A stretch of 36,425 nt of DNA. It comes from Pseudomonadota bacterium (GTDB taxonomy: Bacteria; Pseudomonadota; Alphaproteobacteria; Rhizobiales; Hyphomicrobiaceae). Under the pieces are notes generated by a model. That model was not told where the DNA came from. It worked only from the letters and a program-made list of their open reading frames with translations, and did no database searches. Location of the stretch: assembly GCA_963205015.1 (NCBI GenBank), contig CAUJKI010000306.1:1-36425 (forward strand), read 5' to 3'. Both the position numbers and the translations under genes were made by a program. Within the stretch, counting starts at the first letter, position 1. The number at the start of each line of letters is the position of its first letter. This document shows, piece by piece, positions 15,633-23,512 of the stretch.

Positions 15633-17141
15633 TCAATCGGCGCTCTGGAATACTTCGTCGCGACTCTTGCGGATGGCAGGCAGGACAGCGATCAGCACAA
15701 GCAACGCCGCCAATGCAAGCAAACCGGCGCTGAGAGGACGGTTCAAGAACGTCATGAACTCGCCACCCGAGATGACCAGCGCCTGGCGCAGCTTCTCCTC
15801 CAGCAGTCTGCCGAGGACGAAGCCGAGCAACAATGGAGCGGGCTCGAACCCGAACTTGATAAGGGCGTATCCAAAGAGACCAAAGCCCACCGTCAGGACA
15901 ACATCGAAAGCCGAGTTGTTGACCGAGTAGATACCGATGCAGCAGAAAAGCAGGATCGAGGGGAACATCAGTCGGTAAGGTACTTTGAGGAAGCGCACCC
16001 AGAGACCGATCAGCGGCAGATTGATGACGAGCAGCATCAGATTGCCGATCCACATCGACGCGATCATGCCCCAGAAGAGCTCCGGCTGCTTCGTGATGAT
16101 CTGCGGCCCAGGCACAATTCCATGGATGGTCATGGCACCGACCATGAGCGCCATCACCGCATTGGGCGGGATGCCGAGCGTGAGCAACGGAATAAAGGAC
16201 GTTTGCGCGCTGGCATTATTGGCCGACTCCGGACCTGCCACGCCCTCGATAGCACCCTTACCGAAACGTGAAGGGTCTTTAGCCAGCTTCTTCTCGAGCG
16301 TATAGGAGGCAAAAGGCCCAAGTACAGAGCCATTGCCCGGCAAGAGGCCGAGCAGGCCCCCGAGGAGCGTGCCGCGCGCGATCGGCATTGCAGACTGCCC
16401 GAAGTCGGCACGGCTCGGCAGCAGGTTCCCGATCCGCGCCTTCATGATCTCCTGACTCTGATCCGTTTCCAGATTGCGCAAGATCTCGGCAAAGCCGAAC
16501 ATGCCCATGGCAATGATTGCCACATCGATACCGTCTGCAATCTCATTCCAGCCGAATGTCAGCCGGTCTTGGCCTGTCTCCAGGTCTACGCCCACCGTGG
16601 AGAGCAAAATGCCGACCAGAATGATCGCGATCGTTCTCCTCACAGAGCCGTGCGCCAGGACGACGGCGAGCATGAGACCGAGCACCATCAACGCGAAGTA
16701 GTCTGCGGGCCCGAACAGCAGCGCCATGCGCGTCATTGGTCCTGCCAAGCTGGCAATGATGAGCGTCCCAACGCATCCCGCAATGAAGGAGCCGATGGCA
16801 GCGATACCGAGAGCGACGCCTGCGCGACCCTGCTTGGCCATCTGGTGGCCGTCCAATGTCGTCACGACCGCGGACGCTTCGCCAGGAATATTGACGAGAA
16901 TGGCCGTTGTCGAGCCACCGTACTGGGCACCGTAGTAGATGCCCGCCAGCATGATCAGCGCACCAACCGGATCGAGGCCGAAGGTGATCGGCAGCAGCAT
17001 GGTGATGGTGGCAATGGGGCCGACACCCGGAAGCACACCGACAAGCGTGCCAATGAGGCAGCCCAGAAAGCACAAGGTCAAGTTCTGCAGCGACAGCGCT
17101 ACACTCATGCCAAGCAAGAGGTTGTCGGAAAGGTCGATCAT
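15633..17141 (-). CDS. tctA: Tripartite tricarboxylate transporter large membrane subunit TctA
   Basis: A 502-residue polytopic membrane protein with about 11-12 helices. TctA hallmarks are LCFLGCLIGTLVGVLPGVGPIATITMLLP at the start, YYGAQYGGSTTAILVNIPGEASAVVTTLDGHQMAKQGRAG, then GLLPGNGSVLGPFASYTLEKKLAKDP and GVAGPESANNASAQTSFIPLLTLGIPPNAVMALMVGAM. These include the two repeated PGxG and GIP loops that form the ion/substrate path. It couples ion movement to uptake of a carboxylate delivered by TctC. The gap to tctB is 21 bases. Confidence 0.95.
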   Translation of the reverse strand: MIDLSDNLLLGMSVALSLQNLTLCFLGCLIGTLVGVLPGVGPIATITMLLPITFGLDPVGALIMLAGIYYGAQYGGSTTAILVNIPGEASAVVTTLDGHQMAKQGRAGVALGIAAIGSFIAGCVGTLIIASLAGPMTRMALLFGPADYFALMVLGLMLAVVLAHGSVRRTIAIILVGILLSTVGVDLETGQDRLTFGWNEIADGIDVAIIAMGMFGFAEILRNLETDQSQEIMKARIGNLLPSRADFGQSAMPIARGTLLGGLLGLLPGNGSVLGPFASYTLEKKLAKDPSRFGKGAIEGVAGPESANNASAQTSFIPLLTLGIPPNAVMALMVGAMTIHGIVPGPQIITKQPELFWGMIASMWIGNLMLLVINLPLIGLWVRFLKVPYRLMFPSILLFCCIGIYSVNNSAFDVVLTVGFGLFGYALIKFGFEPAPLLLGFVLGRLLEEKLRQALVISGGEFMTFLNRPLSAGLLALAALLVLIAVLPAIRKSRDEVFQSAD

Positions 17142-17162
17142 CTACGCGCCAATCTCCGCCGC

Positions 17163-17720
17163 TTATCGCGAAATGGCCATCACCAGTCCCTTGATCGCCA
17201 CCTTGAGCGCGTCGTACGGACCGTGCAGGAAGCCAAGTATGTCCCTGGGATCGAACGGGATCGGCAGGCTGAGAAGCTCCTTGAACAGGAGGCCGCAGAA
17301 CAGCGTTGCAACGATCGCCGCAATCACCGCCTCGACAAAGCGCGTGCTGCGATCGGCAAGGGCTGCAACGAGAAACGCCAGAGGCCCCGCGATGACAAGA
17401 CCCAACGGACGAACGGCGAACGCGAACAAGAGAGCCGCGCTCAGCAGCAATAGGGGCCCCCGAACGCCCCATCGCGCGAGGCCGTCTCCGAGGACGACAA
17501 AGCTCTGCAGCGCAAGGATGCAGCCGAACGCACCGACCAGCACGGCCACAACCTTGGGCATCATGCCTGCACCGATATCAGAGAGCTGGCCCAAAGACAG
17601 CGAGAACGTGCCGGCATAACCGACAACCGCGATGGCGATGAGGAACAGCCCACCGGCAAGATCGAGCGGTGAGCGTATCAATGGGCCTACGCGCTCGCGC
17701 TCAGGGGAAGGGTCAGACAT
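17163..17720 (-). CDS. tctB: Tripartite tricarboxylate transporter small membrane subunit TctB
   Basis: A 185-residue membrane protein with four hydrophobic segments (LAGGLFLIAIAVVGYAGTF, MMPKVVAVLVGAFGCILALQSF, LLLLSAALLFAFAVRPLGLVIAGPLAFLVAAL, AVIAAIVATLFCGLLFKELLSLPIPF). The IGAGMMPK and ending LPIPF are typical of TctB. Sequence similarity is always weak in this family; length, topology and the position between tctC and tctA support the call. The start MSDPSPERER is chosen because the longer frame upstream lacks family features. Confidence 0.88.
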   Translation of the reverse strand: MSDPSPERERVGPLIRSPLDLAGGLFLIAIAVVGYAGTFSLSLGQLSDIGAGMMPKVVAVLVGAFGCILALQSFVVLGDGLARWGVRGPLLLLSAALLFAFAVRPLGLVIAGPLAFLVAALADRSTRFVEAVIAAIVATLFCGLLFKELLSLPIPFDPRDILGFLHGPYDALKVAIKGLVMAISR

Positions 17721-17837
17721 CGTTCGCGCGTGCTCCGCACACGGTGCCGCCAGCCGGGATAACGACAGTCGTCCGGCATGACATGATGGCGTTGCGTCCA
17801 GCCTAGCGAGACCTTGCGCAGCTGCGTCCCGCACCCT

Positions 17838-18797
17838 TCACTGCTTTTGCTTCGGCAAGCCCTGGATCACTTCGCTCCAGATCTCGTACTCTTTCTTGAG
17901 CCACCGCTGGAATTCCTCGGGTGTGGCGTCGCTGACATCGACGCCGAGCTTACCGAACGCGTCGATGACGCTCTGGTCCCGGCGGACTTTGTCGATGGCT
18001 GCCTGCAGCTTCGCAACGATCGGAGCTGGTGTTCCGGCAGGCATGAACACGCCCGTATAAGTTTGCGCCACGAAGTCGTAGCCAGACTCCTTCAGTGTCG
18101 GCACATCCGGCAGGAACTGACTCCGCTTGTCCGATGTAACGGCCAAAGCGCGCAGCGTCCCGGCCTGGACTTGAGGCAATGCCGTAATCATTGCGTCGAA
18201 GTTGAAGTCGATGTGGCCACCGATTACATCGTTGGTTGCAGGCGCATTGCCGCGATAGTGAACCGTCTTCCACTTCACGCCGAGCTTCGCCTGCATCAGC
18301 TCGCCGATGAGGTGATGAATGGTAGCGGCGCCCGGCGTCGAGGTGGAGAGATCCTTTGTCTTCGCCAGCTCGATCAGCTCGCGCGGCGTTGTCGCTGGAA
18401 CCTTCGGATTGACCTGCATGACAAGGGCCGAGACCGAAAGGCCCGCTACGGTCGTGAAATCCTTGTCCCAGGAGAATGTCTGCTTCGCGTACGTCAGCGG
18501 CGTGAGCTGGATGGCGTTAGTACCCGTGATCAGCATCGTGTAACCATCCGGCTCGGATCTCGCGACGAATTCCGACCCGACCAGACCCGAAGCGCCTGGC
18601 TTGTTCTCGACGACGAAGGGCTGTCCGAGCAGTTGCTCGAGCTTGATGGCGACGATGCGTGCGGAGGTTCCGGCGTTGCCGCCCGCAGGATAGGGCACGA
18701 TGACTTTGACGGGCCGCGTCGGCCAGTCCTGCGCCACTGCCGGAGTCAGCAACGAGCAGGCAAGGAGCACGCTCCCGAGGATTCTTGAGATCAGCAT
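17838..18797 (-). CDS. tctC: Tripartite tricarboxylate transporter substrate-binding protein TctC (Bug family)
   Basis: A 319-residue periplasmic protein. The signal peptide is MLISRILGSVLLACSLLTPA-VAQ. The mature part starts with the diagnostic DWPTRPVKVIVPYPAGGNAGTSARI, then PFVVENKPGASGLVGSEFVARSEPDGYTMLI and LPDVPTLKESGYDF. These are the two beta strands and loops that clamp a carboxylate group in Bug proteins. GGGAGG precedes the ATG. It heads the tctCBA unit, with a promoter and a candidate IclR operator directly upstream. Confidence 0.95.
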   Translation of the reverse strand: MLISRILGSVLLACSLLTPAVAQDWPTRPVKVIVPYPAGGNAGTSARIVAIKLEQLLGQPFVVENKPGASGLVGSEFVARSEPDGYTMLITGTNAIQLTPLTYAKQTFSWDKDFTTVAGLSVSALVMQVNPKVPATTPRELIELAKTKDLSTSTPGAATIHHLIGELMQAKLGVKWKTVHYRGNAPATNDVIGGHIDFNFDAMITALPQVQAGTLRALAVTSDKRSQFLPDVPTLKESGYDFVAQTYTGVFMPAGTPAPIVAKLQAAIDKVRRDQSVIDAFGKLGVDVSDATPEEFQRWLKKEYEIWSEVIQGLPKQKQ

Positions 18798-18822
18798 TTA
18801 TTCCTCCCGAGTACTTTTCTCG

Positions 18823-18852
18823 ATAGTGATGTTGCAGCGGGCGGGGGGTCAA
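18823..18852 (-). promoter_or_regulatory. Putative sigma70-type promoter of tctCBA
   Basis: On the minus strand TTGACC (-35, 18847-18852) and CACTAT (-10, 18823-18828) are separated by 18 bases, 26 bases before the tctC start. The candidate IclR operator lies 19 bases upstream of the -35, a position suited to an activator. Confidence 0.45.
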
Positions 18853-18871
18853 CGGAGCCTAACCGCAGAAA

Positions 18872-18886
18872 TTCCATTCAACGGAA
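18872..18886. promoter_or_regulatory. Candidate IclR operator upstream of tctC
   Basis: TTCCATTCAACGGAA: a TTCC-N7-GGAA palindrome of the kind often bound by IclR-family proteins. The second site at 20925-20939 has the same spacing and matches in 11 of 15 positions. The iclR gene lies between the two sites. Confidence 0.5.
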
Positions 18887-18945
18887 AAACGGCAGACACA
18901 CCCTCAACCAGGCATAAACTCGCTCAGCAGGTGCTCGCGACGGCG

Positions 18946-19815
18946 CTAAGTGAACCCGAAGAGGCGCTCCGGATTCTCGACAAGTATCTTGCGTTGTTGC
19001 CGCTCGTCGGGAACGCACGTGAAGAGGAACTCCAGGATGTCCGCATCGTTCGGGACTGGCTTAGTGGACAGAGGATGTGGCCAATCGCTTGCCCAGATGA
19101 CGCGGTCGGGAGCCGCTTCGACGAGTGCACAAGTGACCGGAATGACGTCGTCCCAGCAACTGTCGCTTTTCGATAGGCGGTAGCCGTTCGAGAGCATGAG
19201 CCAGAAGTTGCCCCGGTCGAGCAGCTCGAAGATCTTCTTCAAGTTGGGCATTGGCCGCACCGGATCGAGATCCGTTCGGCCCATGTGATCGATGACGATC
19301 GGTATGTCATCGATGCTTTCGAAGTGGGAAGCGATCTCAGCCATGCCGCCGGCAGGCGGTTGAAGCTTCACAACCCAGCCCAACTCACGAACCCGTGCCA
19401 TCGTGTTACGGATGCTCGTACCGGAAGGCACCAAGTTCAGTGCATTGAGAAAGTTGAAGCGCGCAACGCGGATGCCGCGATCGTGCAAATCGCGCAGCTC
19501 GGCATCACTCACGCTCTCGTTGATGACCACACAGCCTTTGTAGTTTGGTCCCGCGGTGGCCAGCGCATCGAGCAGCGCCCGATAGTCGGTGCCGTAGCTC
19601 GTCGGCTGGACGAGAAGGCCTCGTTCGATCCCGAGCGCGTGATGCATGCGCAATGCCATGTCGAGTGTTGCCGTCGGCATGACATAGGCAGCGCCGCTGC
19701 GCATGGGATAGCGGTCAGTGGGACCGAATACATGCAGTTGGCAGTCGCACGCCCCTCGCGGGGGGCGTGGCTTCACCCATCTCGGATTGGGATCAAAGGA
19801 CTCGTATTTCTTCAC
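18946..19815 (-). CDS. Amidohydrolase family protein, LigI-like (2-pyrone-4,6-dicarboxylate lactonase type)
   Basis: A 289-residue amidohydrolase-2 protein. Motifs are GACDCQLHVFGPTDRYP near residue 21, RGLLVQPTSYGTD, VARFNFL, VIDHMGRTDLDP (metal/substrate His), and IWASDWPHPLSTKP with the catalytic Asp; it ends NPERLFGF. In LigI the first motif is HxH. Here it is Q26-L-H28, a variant common in this superfamily that implies reduced or no metal dependence. The likely reaction is hydrolysis of a lactone of a di- or tricarboxylate; the actual substrate is unknown. It is downstream of iclR and upstream of tctCBA. Confidence 0.85.
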   Translation of the reverse strand: MKKYESFDPNPRWVKPRPPRGACDCQLHVFGPTDRYPMRSGAAYVMPTATLDMALRMHHALGIERGLLVQPTSYGTDYRALLDALATAGPNYKGCVVINESVSDAELRDLHDRGIRVARFNFLNALNLVPSGTSIRNTMARVRELGWVVKLQPPAGGMAEIASHFESIDDIPIVIDHMGRTDLDPVRPMPNLKKIFELLDRGNFWLMLSNGYRLSKSDSCWDDVIPVTCALVEAAPDRVIWASDWPHPLSTKPVPNDADILEFLFTCVPDERQQRKILVENPERLFGFT

Positions 19816-19936
19816 GTCTTCATGTTCCTCACTTGTATACGTCAGACAAAATCGGCGCGCTGAGCCAATCGCCCGGCCCGGCCCGTGAACACGATGTGTG
19901 GATTGCTCGCCCGCGCGCCGGACGCCGAAACCGCCT

Positions 19937-20704
19937 CTAGATCATCTTGATGCGAGCAAGCTGAGAGGAAAGCTTGCGCGATTTGGCGAGCAGGAGATCG
20001 GCAGCAGCCTGCTCGTCGGATGGCTTCGGGTTCGCCGTCGCAACGGCAAGATTGCCAAGAATTCTCTGCTCGGCACCAACCACAGGCGCGGCGACCGCCA
20101 CGATATCGTGCGAGATGATCTCGCCGCGAGAGCTGTCGTATCCGCGTGTACGTATACGCTCGAGCGTTCGACTCAAGGATGCACGTCCAGGCGCCGCCTT
20201 TCCCGTAACCGGGCATGGAGGCGCTGACCGGCGCACTGTTTCCACCACATCTGGCGGCAAGTGCGCCAGGATTACCCGCCCTGCTGCACCCCACATGAGC
20301 GATTGATGATTCTGCAGTGCTATCCTGTTCAAGGCAGAACCGCGCGGATCGTATCTCACGACGGGGATGCGACGATGGCGTGTCGGCACATAGAGCGAGA
20401 GAAGGCAGGTCATGTTGAGCTGCTGTGCAATGTCCTGCATGATCGGGCGCGCGACCTCGGCCAAGCGAACCTTTGCGCTGACGATCATGCTCATGCGAAT
20501 GAGCTCTGCGCCGATGCAGTAGCGCCGTTGCGTCCAGCGCTCGATGATGCCGTGTCGCACAAGCTGATCCAGGAGCCGATGCGCCGTCGAGGCAGGCAGC
20601 CCGGAGCGCTCCACGATCTGCTTCAATGAGAGGACGGTCTGCCCCTCTGAGAAGGCTTGGAGAATGAGGACCACGCGTCCCACAAGGTTGCGTGTTTCGT
20701 CCAT
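19937..20704 (-). CDS. IclR family transcriptional regulator
   Basis: A 255-residue IclR regulator. The N-terminal winged helix reads LVGRVVLILQAFSEGQTVLSLKQIVERSGLPASTAHRLLDQLVRHGIIERWTQRRYCIGAELIRM. The C-terminal GAF-like effector domain has VARPIMQDIAQQLNMTCLLSLY, GRVILAHLPP and DIVAVAAPVVGAEQRILGNLAVA. It sits between the divergent catabolic and transport units and is their probable regulator. No strong ribosome site is seen before the ATG. Confidence 0.93.
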   Translation of the reverse strand: MDETRNLVGRVVLILQAFSEGQTVLSLKQIVERSGLPASTAHRLLDQLVRHGIIERWTQRRYCIGAELIRMSMIVSAKVRLAEVARPIMQDIAQQLNMTCLLSLYVPTRHRRIPVVRYDPRGSALNRIALQNHQSLMWGAAGRVILAHLPPDVVETVRRSAPPCPVTGKAAPGRASLSRTLERIRTRGYDSSRGEIISHDIVAVAAPVVGAEQRILGNLAVATANPKPSDEQAAADLLLAKSRKLSSQLARIKMI

Positions 20705-21045
20705 GGCATGAGCACTTGTCCAACGTCGGCCTTGCAGGGTCGATCATAGCTTCTGCCATGGTTGCGTACCAGCACCGCATGGAGTGTGCGTCGGAAGGCG
20801 CGACCGCCAGTGCCAATCGCCGCTGCCGGCAAACGCACGGCAGACTGTACGACTCCCTCCGCCGGAAGAGCCTTCTACATGGCGCATCGCACTCAACCCG
20901 CGCAACGGCGCCGCCCCTTGGATATTCCATTTGGTGGAATTTGATGGTCACGCGGTCGTTGAACTTCGGATTGGCGTCATAGCAAGATGGTCAAGGCCTG
21001 CGAGACGACAGGCAGCACGATGGAAGCGCGCACCGAGAGGCAGCC
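20705..21045. other. 341-base divergent region between iclR and the dienelactone hydrolase gene
   Basis: No gene. It contains the candidate IclR operator at 20924-20940. A possible plus-strand -35 (TTGAAC, 20958-20963) is followed by only weak -10 matches. The ribosome site AGAGG for the dienelactone hydrolase gene is at 21036-21040. Confidence 0.5.
20924..20940. promoter_or_regulatory. Candidate IclR operator upstream of the dienelactone hydrolase operon
   Basis: ATTCCATTTGGTGGAAT is a perfect palindrome with 6-bp arms (ATTCCA/TGGAAT) around TTTGG. It is 106 bases ahead of the dienelactone hydrolase start and 220 bases ahead of iclR. It shares TTCC-N7-GGAA, and the ATT after the left arm, with the site at 18872-18886. 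Confidence 0.55.
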
Positions 21046-21780
21046 ATGCAAGAGCGCCACGTTCCCGTCCCCACACCCGACGGTCCGATGGACACGTTCA
21101 TCGCTCAGCCGGATGGTGCCGGTCCCTTTCGAAGCGTCGTCATGTTTCAGAACGTCGGTGGTCTCAGCGAAACCATGCGCATCATGGCGCGTCGTGTCGC
21201 CGAGAAGGGCTATCTCTGTGCCATTCCGGATCTGTACTTCCGCCTCGGCAAGATCGTGCTCGATCCGGACAGCAAGATGCCCGAGGTACTGCAGATCCGG
21301 CAGATCGTGCTCACCACCCTGAAGAATGAGCGCGTTATGCAGGATACGCGCGCGCTGCTGCGCTATCTCGACGATGATCTGAAGGTGAAGCCCGGTCCCA
21401 AGGGCACCATCGGCTACTGTGGCGGTGGACGCTTCTGCGTTCTTGCCGCTGGGACCTTTCCCGAGCACTTCGCAGCCACCGGCTCGCTGTTCGGCACTAG
21501 GTTCGTTACCACGTCAGCAGACTCGCCCCATATCGTCCTGCCGCGCATTCGCGGTGAGATCTATGTGGGACATGCCGAGCATGATCATCACATCACGCCG
21601 GCCGAGCAGCAGGAATTCAACACGCTTCTCAAGAAGTGTCCGGTCGTTTCGGAGATCGAAACGCACCCCGGCACGGAGCACGGCTACGCTTTTCCTGGCC
21701 GCGTCGTCTACAATCAGCGTGCCGCAGAGCGCTCCTGGGAGCGGATCTTCGCGATGTTCGAGCGGCAGCTTCCCTTGTGA
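21046..21780 (+). CDS. Dienelactone hydrolase family protein
   Basis: A 244-residue alpha/beta hydrolase. The nucleophile elbow is GYCGGGR with Cys125 in place of Ser, as in carboxymethylenebutenolidase. Asp180 in HAEHDHH and His212 in GTEHGYAFPGR complete the triad. The early block PTPDGPMDTFIAQPDGAGPFRSVVMFQNVGG is typical of the family. The reaction is expected to be opening of an unsaturated lactone. AGAGG lies five bases before the ATG. It is the first gene of a plus-strand unit with the two hydratase-type genes. Confidence 0.9.
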   Translation: MQERHVPVPTPDGPMDTFIAQPDGAGPFRSVVMFQNVGGLSETMRIMARRVAEKGYLCAIPDLYFRLGKIVLDPDSKMPEVLQIRQIVLTTLKNERVMQDTRALLRYLDDDLKVKPGPKGTIGYCGGGRFCVLAAGTFPEHFAATGSLFGTRFVTTSADSPHIVLPRIRGEIYVGHAEHDHHITPAEQQEFNTLLKKCPVVSEIETHPGTEHGYAFPGRVVYNQRAAERSWERIFAMFERQLPL

Positions 21781-21816
21781 GTCCTGTTGGGCGGGTGAAC
21801 AAATGGCAATCCGGAA

Positions 21817-22593
21817 ATGAGCATGCGAACGTCGATCGAGGACTGCGCGGAATGGCTCGAGCGTCAGCTCGCCGGCCCTCCTCCCTATATCGATATTCTC
21901 GAGCGCGAACCCGAGCTGACCGCCGAAGAAGCCTATCGCATCCAGTTTGCGCTGATGCGCCGCCTTGCGCCCAAGCATGGCATCGTAGGCTACAAGGCTG
22001 CCTATACCAGCAAGGTTCAGCAGCAGGCCTACGGCATGACGGAGCCGATGATCGGCACACTGCTGCGGTCAGGCCTCTTCCCCGAGGAAGTGCCGCTGCG
22101 CCTCATAGAGGGCTCCAGAACAGTGGTGGAGCCTGAAGTCGCCGTGGTTCTCGAGCGCGATGTGCGCGGCCCGGGCATTACGGCGCAGGCGCTTCCCGCT
22201 GCGATCGCCGGATATCTGCCGGCGATCGAGATCGCGGTTGCGCCGCAGAAGGGGCGCAGCAAGCAGATGGGCATCGCGCTGCACAAAGTGACGGGTGGCA
22301 TTGTCGTCGGGCAGCAGATCACACGGCCAGCGAACCTGGATCTCGCGCTCGAAGGCGTGATCGCCGGCATCAACGGCGAACACGTGGCATCTGGCACCGG
22401 TGTCGAGGTTATCGGCAATCCGCTGAACGCCGTCGCGTTCATCGCCAACAAGCTCGCCGAATTCGACATGGCACTGCCGGCCGGATCGATCATCATGACG
22501 GGCTCGGTTGTCGCAGGCTTTCCGGTCAAGAGCGGAGACGACGTGAGCATCGCGTTCACGCACCTCGGCCGTCTCGACGTCCGCTTCGCATAG
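21817..22593 (+). CDS. 2-oxopent-4-enoate hydratase / 4-oxalocrotonate decarboxylase family protein (copy 1)
   Basis: A 258-residue protein of the MhpD/FAH-like family. Key blocks are LTAEEAYRIQFALMRRL, GYKAAYTS (active-site Lys), VEPEVAVVLERD with the metal-binding E-x-E, YLPAIEIAVAP (third Glu), HKVTGGIVVGQQ and the conserved NPLNAVAFIANKLAEFDMALPAGSIIMTGSVV. It would hydrate a 2-hydroxydienoate or decarboxylate a 2-oxo-enedioate, both steps of meta-cleavage routes. ATG 21823 (third codon ATG) is an alternative start with better spacing to GGA. Followed after 12 bases by a paralogue. Confidence 0.88.
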   Translation: MSMRTSIEDCAEWLERQLAGPPPYIDILEREPELTAEEAYRIQFALMRRLAPKHGIVGYKAAYTSKVQQQAYGMTEPMIGTLLRSGLFPEEVPLRLIEGSRTVVEPEVAVVLERDVRGPGITAQALPAAIAGYLPAIEIAVAPQKGRSKQMGIALHKVTGGIVVGQQITRPANLDLALEGVIAGINGEHVASGTGVEVIGNPLNAVAFIANKLAEFDMALPAGSIIMTGSVVAGFPVKSGDDVSIAFTHLGRLDVRFA

Positions 22594-22605
22594 AGGTTGC
22601 TCTTC

Positions 22606-23403
22606 ATGGCCAAAGAACTGAATGCGGAAATCGAGGCGAAGCACGGCGCGCTCCTCGACTGGCTCGAGCACCACATCTTCGACACACCACGCTGCCCCGA
22701 CGTACTGGAGCGGCAGCCGGACGTGACGGTGGCGGACGCCTATCGCCTGCGTGCCGCACTCGTCGAGAGGCGCATCGCAAAGGGCGATCGGCTGCTCGGC
22801 TACAAGGTTGCGGGCTCCAGCCGGTCGCTGCGTGCCGACGAGCATATCGAAGGCCAGATTACCGGCTGCCTCATGGCGTCCAACTTCTACGAGGACGGCG
22901 CCACCGTTCCTGCGGGTGGCTACAGCCGGCTCGCCATGGAGGGCGAGATCACCGTGCTGATGAAGCATGCATTGCGCGGCCCCAACGTCGGCTTGACGGA
23001 CGTCCTGCGCGCTGCTGCAGGCGCGTACGCATCGATCGAGCTGATAGCCAGCAACCGCAGCGGCAGCTCGCTGCAGACACGCATCATCGACGGCAAGTTC
23101 TCGGGCGCGTACGTGCTTGGTCGCAAGCTCGTCGCCTTGGATGGCATAGATCTACGCCTTGAAGGCATGGTCGCCTACCGCAACGGTGCCGCCATGGGCT
23201 CGGCTACCGGTATCGAGGTGATGAGCAATCCACTCAATGCCGTGGCGTTCGTGGCCAACAATCTCGCCGAAGTCGGTCTGCAGCTCGAGCCAGGGATGCT
23301 CGTCATGACCGGCTCGCTGCTCGCAAATCTCCCCGGTGCGCCGGGGGAGCGCTACACCATGGACTTCACACGGCTTGGAAGTGTCTCGGCCACGCTTGGC
23401 TGA
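22606..23403 (+). CDS. 2-oxopent-4-enoate hydratase / 4-oxalocrotonate decarboxylase family protein (copy 2)
   Basis: A 265-residue paralogue of the preceding gene. It keeps VTVADAYRLRAALVERR, GYKVAGSS, MEGEITVLMKHA (E-x-E), GAYASIELIAS (third Glu) and ATGIEVMSNPLNAVAFVANNLAEVGLQLEPGMLVMTGSLL. The middle region differs strongly from copy 1. In several pathways a hydratase and a decarboxylase of this family form a complex and are encoded together, which is a natural reading here. I start at ATG 22606 with AGAGG nine bases upstream; a TTG at 22597 is an unlikely alternative. Confidence 0.87.
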   Translation: MAKELNAEIEAKHGALLDWLEHHIFDTPRCPDVLERQPDVTVADAYRLRAALVERRIAKGDRLLGYKVAGSSRSLRADEHIEGQITGCLMASNFYEDGATVPAGGYSRLAMEGEITVLMKHALRGPNVGLTDVLRAAAGAYASIELIASNRSGSSLQTRIIDGKFSGAYVLGRKLVALDGIDLRLEGMVAYRNGAAMGSATGIEVMSNPLNAVAFVANNLAEVGLQLEPGMLVMTGSLLANLPGAPGERYTMDFTRLGSVSATLG

Positions 23404-23512
23404 GCCGCACATTGCTTGCGCGGCAAGAATGCGCGGATAGCCGCCATGCACAGTTGTTCCGTCCGCCGTTTCGGCCTTGTAGCGCTCGATCTAGTGCGGG
23501 ATGGCGGGCTGC

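Noticed and set aside
23415-23427. CTTGC-GCG-GCAAG hairpin between convergent genes as a terminator
   Set aside because: Five base pairs with no T-run; too weak to call.
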